Shown here: positions 63,335-64,000 of the stretch, one piece after another
Position numbering within the stretch: the stretch's first letter is position 1
Layout of the letters: each line of letters begins with the position of its first letter
Source of the DNA: Marinagarivorans cellulosilyticus
Lineage (GTDB): Bacteria > Pseudomonadota > Gammaproteobacteria > Pseudomonadales > Cellvibrionaceae
Assembly: GCF_021655555.1 (NCBI RefSeq)
Contig: NZ_AP023086.1
Coordinates: forward strand, 2,324,685-2,388,684
Direction of reading: 5' to 3'
Length of the DNA: 64,000 bases
The notes under the pieces: model-generated
The model's database searches: none
What the model was told of the DNA's origin: nothing
Seen by the model: the letters and a program-made list of their open reading frames with translations, nothing else
Made by a program: the position numbers and the translations under genes

Positions 63335-64000
63335 ATGTTTGATCATCACGATTTGCTACGCCTACAAAAGACCTTTAGCGAGTTCTCGCTCGACCGTATG
63401 TGTCGCACCACGAATACTGACCTGCCTGCACTTTATCATTACCTCGAGTTTTATGGTTTTTTGTATACGCTTAAGGGCTTATCGGTTGAGTATTATTGCG
63501 GCTACCGCACACCAGAAGGCGAAGCGGGGCGTTGGGGGCGCATTGCTACCCACTATTGGCGCCTGAGTGAGGCGCGGGGCACAGTGTTTGTCGTGCACGG
63601 CTTATTTGATCATGTGGGGTTGTATCAGCCTGCGGTGCGCTATTTGTTGGATCAGGGTTATTCGGTTGTAGCCATTGATTTACCCGGGCACGGCCTAAGT
63701 GATGGCGAAGCGACGGTAATCGACAGCTTCGACAGCTACGCCGATGTGTTGGCTGAGTGCGTGGCTTATTTTGAATCCCGCATGCAAGGCCCTGCTTATG
63801 GGTTAGGGCAAAGCACTGGCGGCGCGGTAGTGCTAAATCACTGTTTTAGGGCTGCCAAGTGTGGCGACAGCTGCCCATATCAAGCGATTATTTTATTGGC
63901 CCCGTTATTAAGGTCGGTGCGCTGGCGCTGGGTGAATATGGTTTATCGAGCCTTTTCCCCGATTATTCGCTCGATAAACCGTTCTTTTGTTACTAACTCG
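63335..64000 (+). CDS. Alpha/beta hydrolase (lysophospholipase-like), cut by window end
   Basis: Open frame from ATG 63335 with no stop by 64000 (222 codons visible). The N-terminus MFDHHDLLRLQKTFSEFSLD is followed by GTVFVVHGLFDHVGLYQPAV (oxyanion HG), VAIDLPGHGLSDGEA, and the nucleophile elbow YGLGQSTGGAVVLNH (Ser of G-Q-S-T-G). This is the monoacylglycerol lipase/lysophospholipase arrangement. The catalytic Asp and His lie beyond the window. No strong ribosome site is visible before the ATG. It follows the NRDE gene by 129 bases. Confidence 0.82.
   Translation, partial: MFDHHDLLRLQKTFSEFSLDRMCRTTNTDLPALYHYLEFYGFLYTLKGLSVEYYCGYRTPEGEAGRWGRIATHYWRLSEARGTVFVVHGLFDHVGLYQPAVRYLLDQGYSVVAIDLPGHGLSDGEATVIDSFDSYADVLAECVAYFESRMQGPAYGLGQSTGGAVVLNHCFRAAKCGDSCPYQAIILLAPLLRSVRWRWVNMVYRAFSPIIRSINRSFVTNS

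Noticed and set aside
63213..63566. 117-codon plus-strand frame between the NRDE gene and the hydrolase
   Set aside because: It overlaps the alpha/beta hydrolase frame starting at 63335, shows no family motif and has Cys/Leu-rich composition typical of a shadow frame.
1..64000. CRISPR arrays, tRNA or rRNA genes, prophage
   Set aside because: No regularly spaced repeats, tRNA cloverleaf or rRNA sequence, and no phage structural genes were recognised.

Overview
The window looks like a chromosomal segment of a marine, polysaccharide-degrading gammaproteobacterium, probably near Cellvibrionaceae (Saccharophagus, Teredinibacter, Cellvibrio). The pointers are the rpoN/lpt/kds and ibaG-murA-hisG blocks in gammaproteobacterial order, an esterase lipoprotein with poly-serine linkers of the kind common in that group, and a uronic acid/xylan utilisation locus. 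This placement is inferred from gene content and protein style only; no database was searched.

Layout. 0.1-4.9 kb: transketolase, phosphoglycerate kinase and the ribosomal protein L3 glutamine methyltransferase PrmB. 4.9-16.2 kb: a uronate/xylan locus. A GH3 (beta-xylosidase-like) lipoprotein gene broken by one frameshift diverges from dctP-dctQ-dctM (TRAP transporter), kdgK, manD, a fructuronate reductase gene and uxaC. Together these can import a hexuronate and convert glucuronate to fructuronate, mannonate, 2-keto-3-deoxygluconate (KDG) and KDG-6-phosphate. A MITE-like repeat lies between manD and the reductase gene. 16.1-26.2 kb, minus strand: yrbG, kdsD, kdsC, lptC, lptA, lptB, rpoN, ptsN, rapZ, ptsO, mgtE, yjgA (LPS precursor synthesis and transport, sigma-54, nitrogen PTS), without hpf. 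26.4-29.5 kb: an orphan mlaC, then ibaG, murA, hisG. 29.7-37.5 kb: esterase lipoprotein, zapE, rplM-rpsI, petA and a fused cytochrome b/c1 gene, then sspB without sspA. 37.5-39.0 kb: an exonuclease and a fumarylacetoacetate-hydrolase-family enzyme.

39.2-48.8 kb: a five-gene block of circularly permuted ATP-grasp, alpha-E and transglutaminase-like proteins. This is a widespread but biochemically obscure peptide/amide-ligase system. Here the set is duplicated, and the second ATP-grasp copy has lost glycine-loop and acidic residues. 48.9-56.8 kb: a cold-shock gene, then a beta-propeller sensor with a CheA-like kinase output. The sensor gene is cut by an ISL3-type insertion sequence with an exact 8-bp target duplication, and removing the element in silico restores one 1430-residue frame. 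Upstream is a membrane protein with a degenerate GGDEF domain.

56.9-64.0 kb: a DesK/DesR-like two-component pair, then a membrane-anchored ATP-grasp protein, an OlsF-like bifunctional acyltransferase (ornithine-lipid type), a DinB-like protein, a TANGO2/NRDE protein and an alpha/beta hydrolase cut by the window end. This last group is a candidate uncharacterised aminolipid pathway. No tRNA, rRNA or CRISPR array was seen.
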